A stretch of 48,423 nucleotides of DNA from Deltaproteobacteria bacterium. GTDB taxonomy: Bacteria; Myxococcota_A; UBA9042. The DNA lies in the NCBI GenBank assembly GCA_016875335.1, contig VGRO01000025.1, positions 1 through 48,423 of the forward strand. Direction: 5' to 3'. Positions 7,830 through 15,311 of the stretch are shown one piece after another. Under the pieces are notes generated by a model. That model searched no databases, was not told the DNA's origin, and saw only the letters and a list, made by a program, of their open reading frames with translations. The position numbers and the translations under genes are program-made. The stretch's first letter is position 1; each line of letters starts with the position of its first letter.

Positions 7830-9218
7830 ATGGCTGAGCCGATTGTGACGCTTTTCGGTGGCGGACCCGTCGGATCGCTGCTGGCCACGCTTCTGGCACA
7901 GCGCGGCTGCCGTGTCGATGTCTACGAGCGCCGGCCCGACATGCGCAAGCAGGCCGTGGGCGCCGGGCGGTCGATCAACCTCGCCGTGTCGGCGCGCGGT
8001 CTGCATGCGCTGCGGCAGGTGGGGCTCGACGGTGCGGTCCTCGACTGTGCGGTGCCCATGCGTGGCCGCTGTGTCCACGACCCGAGCGGGCGCTGCGAAG
8101 TTCAGGTGTACGGCCGCGGCGATGGTCAGGTCATCCACTCGATGTCGCGGGCGGGCCTGAACCAGATCTTGCTCGACCGTGCCGAAGCCACAGGTCTGGT
8201 GCGCCTGCGGTTCGGCACGCGCTTGGAAAGCTATGATTTCGCTGCGAGCCGCGCGAACCTGGTGGTCGAAGCGACCCGAGAGCAGTTGGCGCTGCCCGCC
8301 CCAGTCGTTGTTGGCACCGACGGCAGCGCGAGCGCCTTGCGGGCATCGATGCAAGGCGCCGGCCTGCGACAGGCGCTCGCGCCCCTGGACTTCGGCTACA
8401 AGGAGCTGACCCTGCCACCTTCGGCATCAGGTGATTTCGCCTTTGAACCGCATGCGCTGCACATCTGGCCGCGCGGCCGCTACATGCTCATCGCGCTGCC
8501 CAATCCCGATCGCACGTTTACGTGCACGCTTTTCCTCCCCCACCAGAGCGACGGCCTGACCCCGAGTTTCGCCGACCTGGCCGACGACGCGGCGGTCGCT
8601 GCGTTCATGGCGCGCCAGTTCAGCGACGTGCCGCCGCGCATGCCCGATGGGGTTCTCCAGTTCGCGCGTGCCCCGATCGGCCACATGGCCACGCTGCGCT
8701 GCGGGCCGTGGTCGGCAGGTCCGGCACTGCTGGTGGGCGACGCAGCCCACGCCATCGTGCCTTTTTTCGGCCAAGGCATGAACGCGGGCTTCGAGAGCTG
8801 TGTGCGCCTCGTCGAAGCCATCGACCGCGAAGGCCTCCCGGCCACCCCGGCAGAATGGGCGCAGGCCTTTGCCCGATTCTGGCCCGACCGCAAGCGCGAC
8901 ACCGACGCCATCGCCGACCTGGCCCTGGAGAACTTCGTCGAGATGCGTGACAAAGTCGCCGACCCGCAGTTCCTGCTGCAGCGGGCGGCCGAACTGGCGG
9001 TCCAGGCAAGGCTTGGCGACGCCTATTGGACGCGGTACCAGTTGGTCTCGTTCAGCCTCGTCCCCTACGCAGAGGCTTCGCGCATCGGGCAGGTGCAAGG
9101 TCGCTTGCTCGCCGATGCGTGTGCCGGCGCAGCGGACCTGGCAAGCGTGGACCTGGACGCACTGGTCGCAGCCATGGCGGCACAGGTTGTGCCCCAACTG
9201 GCAGCTGCTGGCGTGTGA
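7830..9218 (+). CDS. kmo: Kynurenine 3-monooxygenase
   Basis: A 462-aa flavoprotein that hydroxylates L-kynurenine to 3-hydroxykynurenine using NADPH and O2 (EC 1.14.13.9). The N-terminal FAD motif is FGGGPVGS, followed by VYERRPD, the KMO-typical GRSINLAVSARG, and the second FAD motif GDAAHAIVPFFGQGMNAGFE. There is no obvious C-terminal membrane anchor, as in other bacterial forms. A G-rich Shine-Dalgarno precedes ATG 7830. It is the last gene of the operon. The product feeds kynureninase and then, after a dioxygenase not encoded here, ACMSD. It converges with the next minus-strand gene at a 13-bp gap. Confidence 0.97.
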   Translation: MAEPIVTLFGGGPVGSLLATLLAQRGCRVDVYERRPDMRKQAVGAGRSINLAVSARGLHALRQVGLDGAVLDCAVPMRGRCVHDPSGRCEVQVYGRGDGQVIHSMSRAGLNQILLDRAEATGLVRLRFGTRLESYDFAASRANLVVEATREQLALPAPVVVGTDGSASALRASMQGAGLRQALAPLDFGYKELTLPPSASGDFAFEPHALHIWPRGRYMLIALPNPDRTFTCTLFLPHQSDGLTPSFADLADDAAVAAFMARQFSDVPPRMPDGVLQFARAPIGHMATLRCGPWSAGPALLVGDAAHAIVPFFGQGMNAGFESCVRLVEAIDREGLPATPAEWAQAFARFWPDRKRDTDAIADLALENFVEMRDKVADPQFLLQRAAELAVQARLGDAYWTRYQLVSFSLVPYAEASRIGQVQGRLLADACAGAADLASVDLDALVAAMAAQVVPQLAAAGV

Positions 9219-9231
9219 CGCGAAACTGCAC

Positions 9232-12200
9232 CTATTTGGGCACGCACAACCCGGACTTGCAGACCTTGCCGCCGTTGCCGCAGGCTGCCCCTTCGTTGGT
9301 GGGCGTGTAGGCGCAGCCGGCCTTTCCGCAGCTGTCCAGGGTGCACGGATTGTCGTCACCGCAGTCGCGCGCAACTCCGCCCTTGTCGATGATGCCGGCG
9401 CAGATGTAGCCACCGTTCAAGCCGGTGTAGCAGGGGGCGACGACGCACGGCTCCAGGACGAAGCCGCACGCCGGCTGCCCCATGCACGCGCCATACGCGG
9501 TGCAGGTGGCCTTGACCGTGCACGCGTCGTCGGACTTGCATTCCGCCCCTGTGTTGCTGGCATAGACGCATCCGAGCTCGTCCTTGCAACCGTCGATCGT
9601 GCACGCGTTCTTGTCGTCGCAACTGACCGCTTTTCCCTCGCACTTTCCGCCAGAGCACACGTCGTTCTGGGTACACTTGTTGCCGTCGTTGCAGTCGCCT
9701 GTGTTGGCGGTGTATTGGCAGCCAGTTGCGGTCGAGCAGGTGTCGTTGGTGCACACGTTGTTGTCGTTGCAGGTCGTCGGCGTGCCCGCGCAGGTTCCTC
9801 CGCTGCACTTGTCGTTGTGCGTGCAGGCGTTGTTGTCGGTGCAACTGTTGGTGTTGTGGATGTACGTGCACGCGCCAGTCGCGGTATTGCAGGGCCCGTC
9901 CGTGGTGCACACGTTGCCGTCGTTGCAGGATTTGGCGTTCTTGCCGACACAGATGCCGTTGTCGCACACGTCGGTCAGCGTGCACAAGTTCTTGTCGCTG
10001 CACGAGTTGGTGTTGTCGGCGACGTACTCGCATGCACCGCTGGTCTTGTTGCAGGCATCGGCGGTGCACGGCTTGTTGTCGTTGCAGACCATGCTGGCAC
10101 CGGGAGTGCAGGCCCCACCTGCACAGAAGTCATTGCTTGTGCAAGCGTTTCCGTCACTGCAGGTTGCGCTGTTGTTGGTCTTGGTGCAGTTGCCGGTTGC
10201 CTTGTCGCAGGCGTCGTTGGTGCAGGGGTTCTGGTCATTGCAGTCGCGCAACTGCCCGGCCTGACATGCGCCGTTGCTGCACAAATCATTGAGGGTGCAT
10301 GGATTTCCGTCGCTGCAACTGCCGCCGACTGGCGCGTTTGCGCACCCCTTGGCGGGATCGCACGCGTCTGCGGTGCACACGTTGCCGTCGTCGCACGACT
10401 TGTTCGTGGTCCCCTTGCACAAGCCGGCACTGCACGCGTCGCCGAGCGTACACACGTTGCCGTCGTCGCACGCGCCGCTGTTGAGGGCGGTGTTGGTGCA
10501 GGCCAATTCTCCGTTGGGGGTCAAGACGCATTTGTCCAGGGTGCAGGGCAACTTGTCGTCGCAGTCGGCGTCCGTTGCGCACTGACACGTGAACTTGCCG
10601 GGCACGCAGGCGCCGGCCTGGCAGGCATCGCCCGACGTGCATGCGTTCTTGTCGTCGCAGGCCTTGGCGTTGGGCGTGAACCCACACGCCCCCGTGGCCG
10701 GGTCGCACAGGTCGTCGGTGCACGCGTTCTTGTCGTCGCAGAGCACCAAGGCGCCCGGCTTGCACTGACCCGATGCGCAGACGTCGTCGGCCGTGCATTT
10801 GCTGCCGTCGTCGCAGGGTTTGTCGTTGAATGCATTGACGCACGCGCCGCTCGCTTGGTCGCAACTGTCGTCGGTGCACACGGTGCTGTCCGCGCAGTTC
10901 TTGGGGGTGCCGGCCTTGCACGCACCGCCGCTGCACGAGTCGCCGGAGGTGCATTTGTTGCCGTCGTCGCAGTTGGCGGTGTTCGCAGCAGCCTTGCACG
11001 TGCCAGACGCCGGATCGCAGGCATCGTTGGTGCAAGGGTTGTTGTCGTTGCACACGACGGCAGCGCCCTTGCACACGGACGCCGCACACGCGTCGCTGGC
11101 TGTGCACTTGTCGCCGTCGTCGCAGGTCGCGGCATTGGCCGAGTGGGCGCACTGGCCGGTGGCCGCGATGCAGATGTCATCGGTGCACGCGTTGTCGTCG
11201 TTGCAGGCCTTGGCGGCGCCCGGCTTGCACGCCCCCTCTTTGCAGACGTCGCCCGCAGTGCACGCGCTGCCGTCGTCGCAGGGCAGCGTATTTTGCGCGG
11301 CTACGCAAGATCCGTTGACCGGGTTGCAGCTGTCGGTCGTGCACAGCTTTCCGTCGTCGCAGGGCTTGAGTGCCGAACCTGCGCACGCGCCGTTCTGGCA
11401 CTTGTCCACTGTGGTGCACGGGTTGTTGTCGTTGCAGACGTCGCCGCCTGGGGCGTGGGTGCACGCCCCGTTGGCCGGGTTGCACGCGTCGATGGTGCAC
11501 GGCTCCTTGTCGTCGCAGTCGACGGCGCCGTTGCCCTGGCACTGGCCAGCGCTGCATGCATCGTTGATGGTGCACGGGTTGTTGTCCGTGCACGCAGCGT
11601 TGGGCTTGGAGAGGTTTTTGCACTCGAGCTTGCCACCCGATGCCAGGCACTTGTCGTCGGTGCACGGGTTGTTGTCGTTGCATTTTTGCGCTTCATTGGC
11701 GGCGGTGCACGCACACGTCCATTGCCCGCCTTTGCACACGCCGCCCGAGCACGCCTCGCCGATGGTGCAGGCGTTGGCGTCGTCGCACGCGGCGCTGGTC
11801 GGGGCGTAGATGCACAGGCCATCGCCCGGGTTGCAGCTATCGGCGGTGCATGGGTTGTTGTCGTTGCACACGGTGGCCACGCCCGGCTTGCACGTGCCCG
11901 CCACACAGGCGTCGCCCGCCGTGCAGGCGTCGCCATCGGTGCATGGGCTGTTCGCCGGCGCGGTCGTGCACTTGCCGGTGGCCGCGTCACATCCGTCGGT
12001 GGTGCACGGGCTGCCGTCGTCGCACACGGTCGCCTTGCCGGGCTGGCAGGCGCCATTGGCGCAACTGTCGCCCTGGGTGCAGGCGTTGTTGTCGCTGCAG
12101 GGCCCGCTCTGGGGGGTTTGGCCGCACGCGCCGTTGGCCTTGTCGCAGGCGTCGGCGGTGCACGGGTTGGCGTCGTCGCAGACCTTGGGCGATCCGCCGA

Positions 12201-13029
12201 CACAGGCGCCTGCCTTGCACGCGTCGAAGAGCGTGCAGGGGTTTGTGTCGCTGCACGTGCCCAACTGCGCGGCGCTCGCGCATCCTGAAATCTTGGGATC
12301 GCAGGCGTCGACCGTGCAGGGGTTGCCGTCGTCGCAGGCCATGGCCGGTCCGGGGCCGCACACCTTGCCGGAACAACTGTCCTGCACCGTGCATGGGTTG
12401 CTGTCCGCGTCGCACGTGGCTTGGTTGGCGAGGCCAACGCAGCCGATGGCGGGGTCGCAGGCGTCATCGGTGCACACATTCTGGTCGTTGCACACCAGGG
12501 TCGGTCCGGCAGCACACTTGCCCGCCTTGCACGTATCGCCTGCCGTACACGCGCTGCTGTCGGCGTTGCAGGGCTTGCCGTCGGCCACCGCGACCATCGC
12601 GCAACTGCCCGACTTGGGGTCGCAGGTGTTCTTGGCGCACTCTCCGTCCGCGCTATCGTTGCACACAACAACCGTGGCAGGGTTGATCTGGCAGGTCGGC
12701 TGGCTTGCCGAGAAGTCGCAGTACAGCGTGCCGTTGCACAGGTTGCCGTCTTCCTTGGCCGCGCAGTCGGCATTGGACTTGCAGTTGCAGTCCTTGGCCG
12801 GCGCGCCGGGCGTGCACTGCCCCCCGGCACACTTGTCGCCCTCGGTGCATGGGTTGCCGTCGTCGCAGGCGCCTTCGAGATTGGCGTGCAGACATCCGGC
12901 CTTGGGGTCGCAGGTATCCTTGGTGCAGGCCAGGCCGTCGTCGCACAAGGTGGCCGTCTGGTCGATGCCGGCGCAGGCGCCGTCCTTGCACTGGTCGAGC
13001 TTGGTGCATGTGTTGGCGTCGTCACACAA
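9232..13029 (-). CDS. Cys-rich repeat lipoprotein, C-terminal part downstream of an amber codon
   Basis: The frame is open from 13413 down to TAG 9234-9232; 13029 is its first ATG, an internal Met without a Shine-Dalgarno site, so it is probably not a real start. The sequence is an almost pure array of CDDGNxCTxxDxCxxGxC and CDPxxGxC repeats over about 1390 residues and ends CGNGGKVCKSGLCVPK. The 384 bases before this ATG also translate as the same repeats right up to the TAG at 13416-13414. Beyond it the same frame continues into the signal peptide of 13414-14220. The intact protein would be about 1660 residues. It is related in architecture to the 388-4416 lipoprotein but lacks that protein's C-terminal domains. 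It is secreted only if the amber is read through or the gene is intact in other strains. Confidence 0.8.
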   Translation of the reverse strand: MCDDANTCTKLDQCKDGACAGIDQTATLCDDGLACTKDTCDPKAGCLHANLEGACDDGNPCTEGDKCAGGQCTPGAPAKDCNCKSNADCAAKEDGNLCNGTLYCDFSASQPTCQINPATVVVCNDSADGECAKNTCDPKSGSCAMVAVADGKPCNADSSACTAGDTCKAGKCAAGPTLVCNDQNVCTDDACDPAIGCVGLANQATCDADSNPCTVQDSCSGKVCGPGPAMACDDGNPCTVDACDPKISGCASAAQLGTCSDTNPCTLFDACKAGACVGGSPKVCDDANPCTADACDKANGACGQTPQSGPCSDNNACTQGDSCANGACQPGKATVCDDGSPCTTDGCDAATGKCTTAPANSPCTDGDACTAGDACVAGTCKPGVATVCNDNNPCTADSCNPGDGLCIYAPTSAACDDANACTIGEACSGGVCKGGQWTCACTAANEAQKCNDNNPCTDDKCLASGGKLECKNLSKPNAACTDNNPCTINDACSAGQCQGNGAVDCDDKEPCTIDACNPANGACTHAPGGDVCNDNNPCTTVDKCQNGACAGSALKPCDDGKLCTTDSCNPVNGSCVAAQNTLPCDDGSACTAGDVCKEGACKPGAAKACNDDNACTDDICIAATGQCAHSANAATCDDGDKCTASDACAASVCKGAAVVCNDNNPCTNDACDPASGTCKAAANTANCDDGNKCTSGDSCSGGACKAGTPKNCADSTVCTDDSCDQASGACVNAFNDKPCDDGSKCTADDVCASGQCKPGALVLCDDKNACTDDLCDPATGACGFTPNAKACDDKNACTSGDACQAGACVPGKFTCQCATDADCDDKLPCTLDKCVLTPNGELACTNTALNSGACDDGNVCTLGDACSAGLCKGTTNKSCDDGNVCTADACDPAKGCANAPVGGSCSDGNPCTLNDLCSNGACQAGQLRDCNDQNPCTNDACDKATGNCTKTNNSATCSDGNACTSNDFCAGGACTPGASMVCNDNKPCTADACNKTSGACEYVADNTNSCSDKNLCTLTDVCDNGICVGKNAKSCNDGNVCTTDGPCNTATGACTYIHNTNSCTDNNACTHNDKCSGGTCAGTPTTCNDNNVCTNDTCSTATGCQYTANTGDCNDGNKCTQNDVCSGGKCEGKAVSCDDKNACTIDGCKDELGCVYASNTGAECKSDDACTVKATCTAYGACMGQPACGFVLEPCVVAPCYTGLNGGYICAGIIDKGGVARDCGDDNPCTLDSCGKAGCAYTPTNEGAACGNGGKVCKSGLCVPK

Positions 13030-13413
13030 GATGGATGCGGGGTTGTGCAGGCACCCCTTCTGCGCGTCACAGGCGTCGTTGGTGCACTGCAGCTTGTCGT
13101 CGCAGCTGACCTCGGTGCCCGCGCATTGGCCGTCGCTGCACGCATCGCCGCTGGTGCATGCCGTGCCGTCGTCGCAAGGCTGTGTGTTCTTTGTTGTTTT
13201 GCACTTGCCTGCGTCGCAGGATTCGTTGGTGCACGGATTGGAGTCGTTGCAGGTGAGCGCCTGACCGGCCTCGCATTTGCCGGCCTTGCACAGGTCGCCT
13301 TGGGTACACAGGCTGCCGTCTTCGCACGGCGCACTGCTCTCGGTTGCCGTGCAGCCGGTCGCCAGGTTGCAGGCGTTGAGCGTGCAGGCGTTGCCGTCGT
13401 CACACGGAACGAC

Positions 13414-13416
13414 CTA
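13414..13416 (-). other. In-frame amber codon inside the giant lipoprotein gene
   Basis: CTA on the plus strand gives TAG between Gly and Val codons in the middle of a Cys repeat. A single substitution from CAG (Gln) or AAG (Lys) would explain it. The frame is unchanged on both sides. Confidence 0.9.
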
Positions 13417-14220
13417 GCCGGAGCATACGGCGTCGCTGTCGCAGACGTCTGCGCTGGTGCACGCGTTGCCGTCGTCGCAGCCGGTGCCCACCGCCTTCTT
13501 GGTCGAGGTACACTTGCCGTCGCCGGGCGCGCAGAACGCCTTGTAGCAGAAGTTGCTGTTGAAGCAGTTCTTGGCCACGCCCGAACAGCCACCGGCCTTG
13601 CAGTTGTCGCCGATGCTGCACGGGTCGCCGTCGTCGCAGGGGATGCCGTCTGCGGCGGCGTGGGTGCAGATGCCTGCGCTCGGGCCGCTCGGGGCACAGC
13701 CGTCCAGCGTGCAGGGGTCCTTGTCATCGCAGTTCGTGGGTTTGCCGGCGCACACTGCGGCCACGCAGGCGTCTGCCGTTGTGCACGCGTTGCCGTCGTC
13801 GCAGGCATCCTCGTCGGTCTGTCCGTCGCAGTCGTCGTCCGCACCGTTGCAGTGGTCGAGCGTGGCCGACGTGGCCAGGCACGCGGCGTCGCCGTCCGCA
13901 TCGACGCCGCTAGCTTCAACGACATCGGCTATGTCTGGACCCTGATCGGCGTCTAGAACGCCATCTGCAACCGCAATGATGGCCTCAGCGCCGACATCGG
14001 TTCGCGCAGCGGATGCATCCCCGACATCGGCCAACCCGGAGGCGTCGGTAGCTGCCGCAGCGACATCGGCCGACAACTGGAAGGCTTCGACGCGCGCCGC
14101 CACCTGCGCTTCGGACATGAACTCGCCGAGACAGCCGCACAGGACGATCAGACCGGCGACGGGCCAGCGTGCGGAATCGCGGGGGTCGGCGAGGTCAGTT
14201 TGGCGCGCGCGCACAGCCAT
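13414..14220 (-). CDS. N-terminal part of the Cys-rich repeat lipoprotein, ending at an in-frame TAG
   Basis: 268 residues from ATG 14220, which has GAGAGG eight bases upstream and lies 11 nt after the stop of the TPR gene, so the two form an operon. The signal peptide ends in lipobox LCGC (Cys30), followed by an Ala/Asp-rich linker, a CNGADDDCDGQTDE metal-binding-type motif (about residue 120) and the first CDDGNxCT repeats. It stops at TAG within a repeat: the residues before it read CDSDAVCSG and the codons after it read VVPCDDGNACT, exactly continuing the pattern. The short product would be a tethered stub, and the full gene spans 9232-14220. A nonsense mutation, an assembly error or suppression are the options. 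Confidence 0.8.
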   Translation of the reverse strand: MAVRARQTDLADPRDSARWPVAGLIVLCGCLGEFMSEAQVAARVEAFQLSADVAAAATDASGLADVGDASAARTDVGAEAIIAVADGVLDADQGPDIADVVEASGVDADGDAACLATSATLDHCNGADDDCDGQTDEDACDDGNACTTADACVAAVCAGKPTNCDDKDPCTLDGCAPSGPSAGICTHAAADGIPCDDGDPCSIGDNCKAGGCSGVAKNCFNSNFCYKAFCAPGDGKCTSTKKAVGTGCDDGNACTSADVCDSDAVCSG

Positions 14221-14231
14221 GCCCCAACCTC

Positions 14232-14984
14232 TCAAAACCGCATCTGGACGCCGACGTGGTGCGGTCCGACCGTGACACCGATGTCAGGGTGCCACGGCCT
14301 CAAACCGCCGTCGGCGGGCCGGATGATGGTGGTCTTGGGCGCGACCGGTGCCGCAGGCGCCGCAACCAACTCCCACACGAACCACGACGCGCAGCCCGCG
14401 GCGAGCACGCCCGCGCCGATGGCCACGTTGCGCAGGATGGTCGCGCGCTCGACGTGCGCAAGGTAGGCCTTGCCGTCGGCGTCGCTGCGCAGGTTGGGTT
14501 CCAGGTCGCGGGCTTGGCCGGCCTCGAACAGTGCGACGGCGTACAGCCCACCGCCGACCACGCCGAAGCCCGCAGTCGCCGCCGCGGCGGCGGTCGGAAA
14601 GCCCCTGCGCAGCGGTGGCTTGTCGGCCTCTGCTTTGAGCTTGGCCTTGAGCGCGGCATCGCGGGCCTCCCTTTCTCTGGCTTCTTTGTCGCGGGCCGCG
14701 CGCTCCCGTTCCTGGGCCTCGCGGGCGAGCTTCTCCTTGCGATCGCGTTCCAGTTTTTCCTGGGCCTGCCGGGCGGCCTCTTCGGCCGACTTGCGTTCAG
14801 CGACCTGCTTCTCGAGCACTGCGATGCGCGCATCGGCATCGGCGCGACCCGCATCGTTGACGTCGGGCAGCCCGCGATACGCGCGAAAAAGCGCTAGCGC
14901 CTTGTCGACGTTGCCGGCCTCCTGATAGGCCCGTGCCGCGTTGTAGATGAGCGTCGGGCGCCGCGCCAGGGTGTAGGCCTCCAT
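14232..14984 (-). CDS. TPR/coiled-coil membrane protein, part downstream of an amber codon
   Basis: A 250-residue product if started at ATG 14984, but the frame is open up to 15035 and the codons before 14984 read AKLLFQQKEFAQAAERF, the first half of a TPR whose second half is MEAYTLARRPTLIYNAARAY. The true gene is therefore longer (14232-15230). After the TPR comes a charged Glu/Arg/Lys/Ala coiled coil (about residues 55-120) and two hydrophobic segments (about 130-155 and 185-210). This layout is seen in envelope TPR proteins of Myxococcota-like genomes. It is co-transcribed with the giant lipoprotein 11 nt downstream, so the two may act together. ATG 14984 has no convincing ribosome site. 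Confidence 0.7.
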   Translation of the reverse strand: MEAYTLARRPTLIYNAARAYQEAGNVDKALALFRAYRGLPDVNDAGRADADARIAVLEKQVAERKSAEEAARQAQEKLERDRKEKLAREAQERERAARDKEAREREARDAALKAKLKAEADKPPLRRGFPTAAAAATAGFGVVGGGLYAVALFEAGQARDLEPNLRSDADGKAYLAHVERATILRNVAIGAGVLAAGCASWFVWELVAAPAAPVAPKTTIIRPADGGLRPWHPDIGVTVGPHHVGVQMRF

Positions 14985-15035
14985 GAAGCGCTCGGCCGCC
15001 TGGGCAAACTCCTTCTGCTGGAAAAGCAGCTTGGC

Positions 15036-15038
15036 CTA
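15036..15038 (-). other. In-frame amber codon inside the TPR gene
   Basis: This TAG sits between Thr and Ala codons, in the first TPR helix. The reading frame is the same on both sides. It is the second such codon in one two-gene operon. Confidence 0.85.
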
Positions 15039-15230
15039 GGTGGCGATCGCCTCGGCGCGGCGCACTGCTGCTGGATCCGGGGTCTGAGCGGCGACGTGCA
15101 CAGGCAACCAGCAGGGAGCGACCAGAACGGTCACCAAAACGCATGACCGCCAGGCGGCGCTGACCGTCCGGCGCTGCAAACCCGTCGCGAACCAAGAGCT
15201 TGCGGGCAGCGGCGGTGGAGGTGCGGCCAT
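15036..15230 (-). CDS. N-terminal part (signal peptide) of the TPR protein, ending at an in-frame TAG
   Basis: 64 residues from ATG 15230 with an Arg-rich n-region, a hydrophobic core (SCVLVTVLVAPCWLP) and an HVAAQ signal-peptidase-like site, then TPDPAAVRRAEAIAT before TAG. The next codons continue the helix of a TPR (AKLLFQQKEF). Together with 14232-15035 it forms one 333-codon gene. On its own it would make only a signal peptide. Confidence 0.7.
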   Translation of the reverse strand: MAAPPPPLPASSWFATGLQRRTVSAAWRSCVLVTVLVAPCWLPVHVAAQTPDPAAVRRAEAIAT

Positions 15231-15237
15231 CGGCAAG

Positions 15238-15267
15238 ACGATACCCCGCGCGCGGCGGCGCTGAAAA
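15238..15267 (-). promoter_or_regulatory. Candidate promoter of the TPR/giant-lipoprotein operon
   Basis: On the minus strand, TTTTCA (15267-15262), an 18-nt spacer and TATCGT (15243-15238) lie directly before ATG 15230. The leader would be almost absent. Confidence 0.3.
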
Positions 15268-15311
15268 TCACGCGGCTTGCGTGCTGCGTTTCTCGGCGGT
15301 GGGACGCGAAT

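Noticed and set aside
8800-12288. 1162-codon plus-strand open frame opposite the second Cys-rich gene
   Set aside because: Same antisense effect of the repeats. It overlaps the well-supported KMO gene end and has no recognisable fold.
9600-13400. Regularly spaced repeats that could be read as a CRISPR-like array
   Set aside because: The periodicity comes from protein repeats (codons for CDDGNxCT). There are no identical direct repeats with unique spacers and no cas genes.
13414-15038. Genome-wide reassignment of TAG, or a pyrrolysine codon
   Set aside because: TAG ends about a dozen other genes here at family-appropriate lengths, and neither site resembles a known Pyl protein. Local suppression or mutation remains open.
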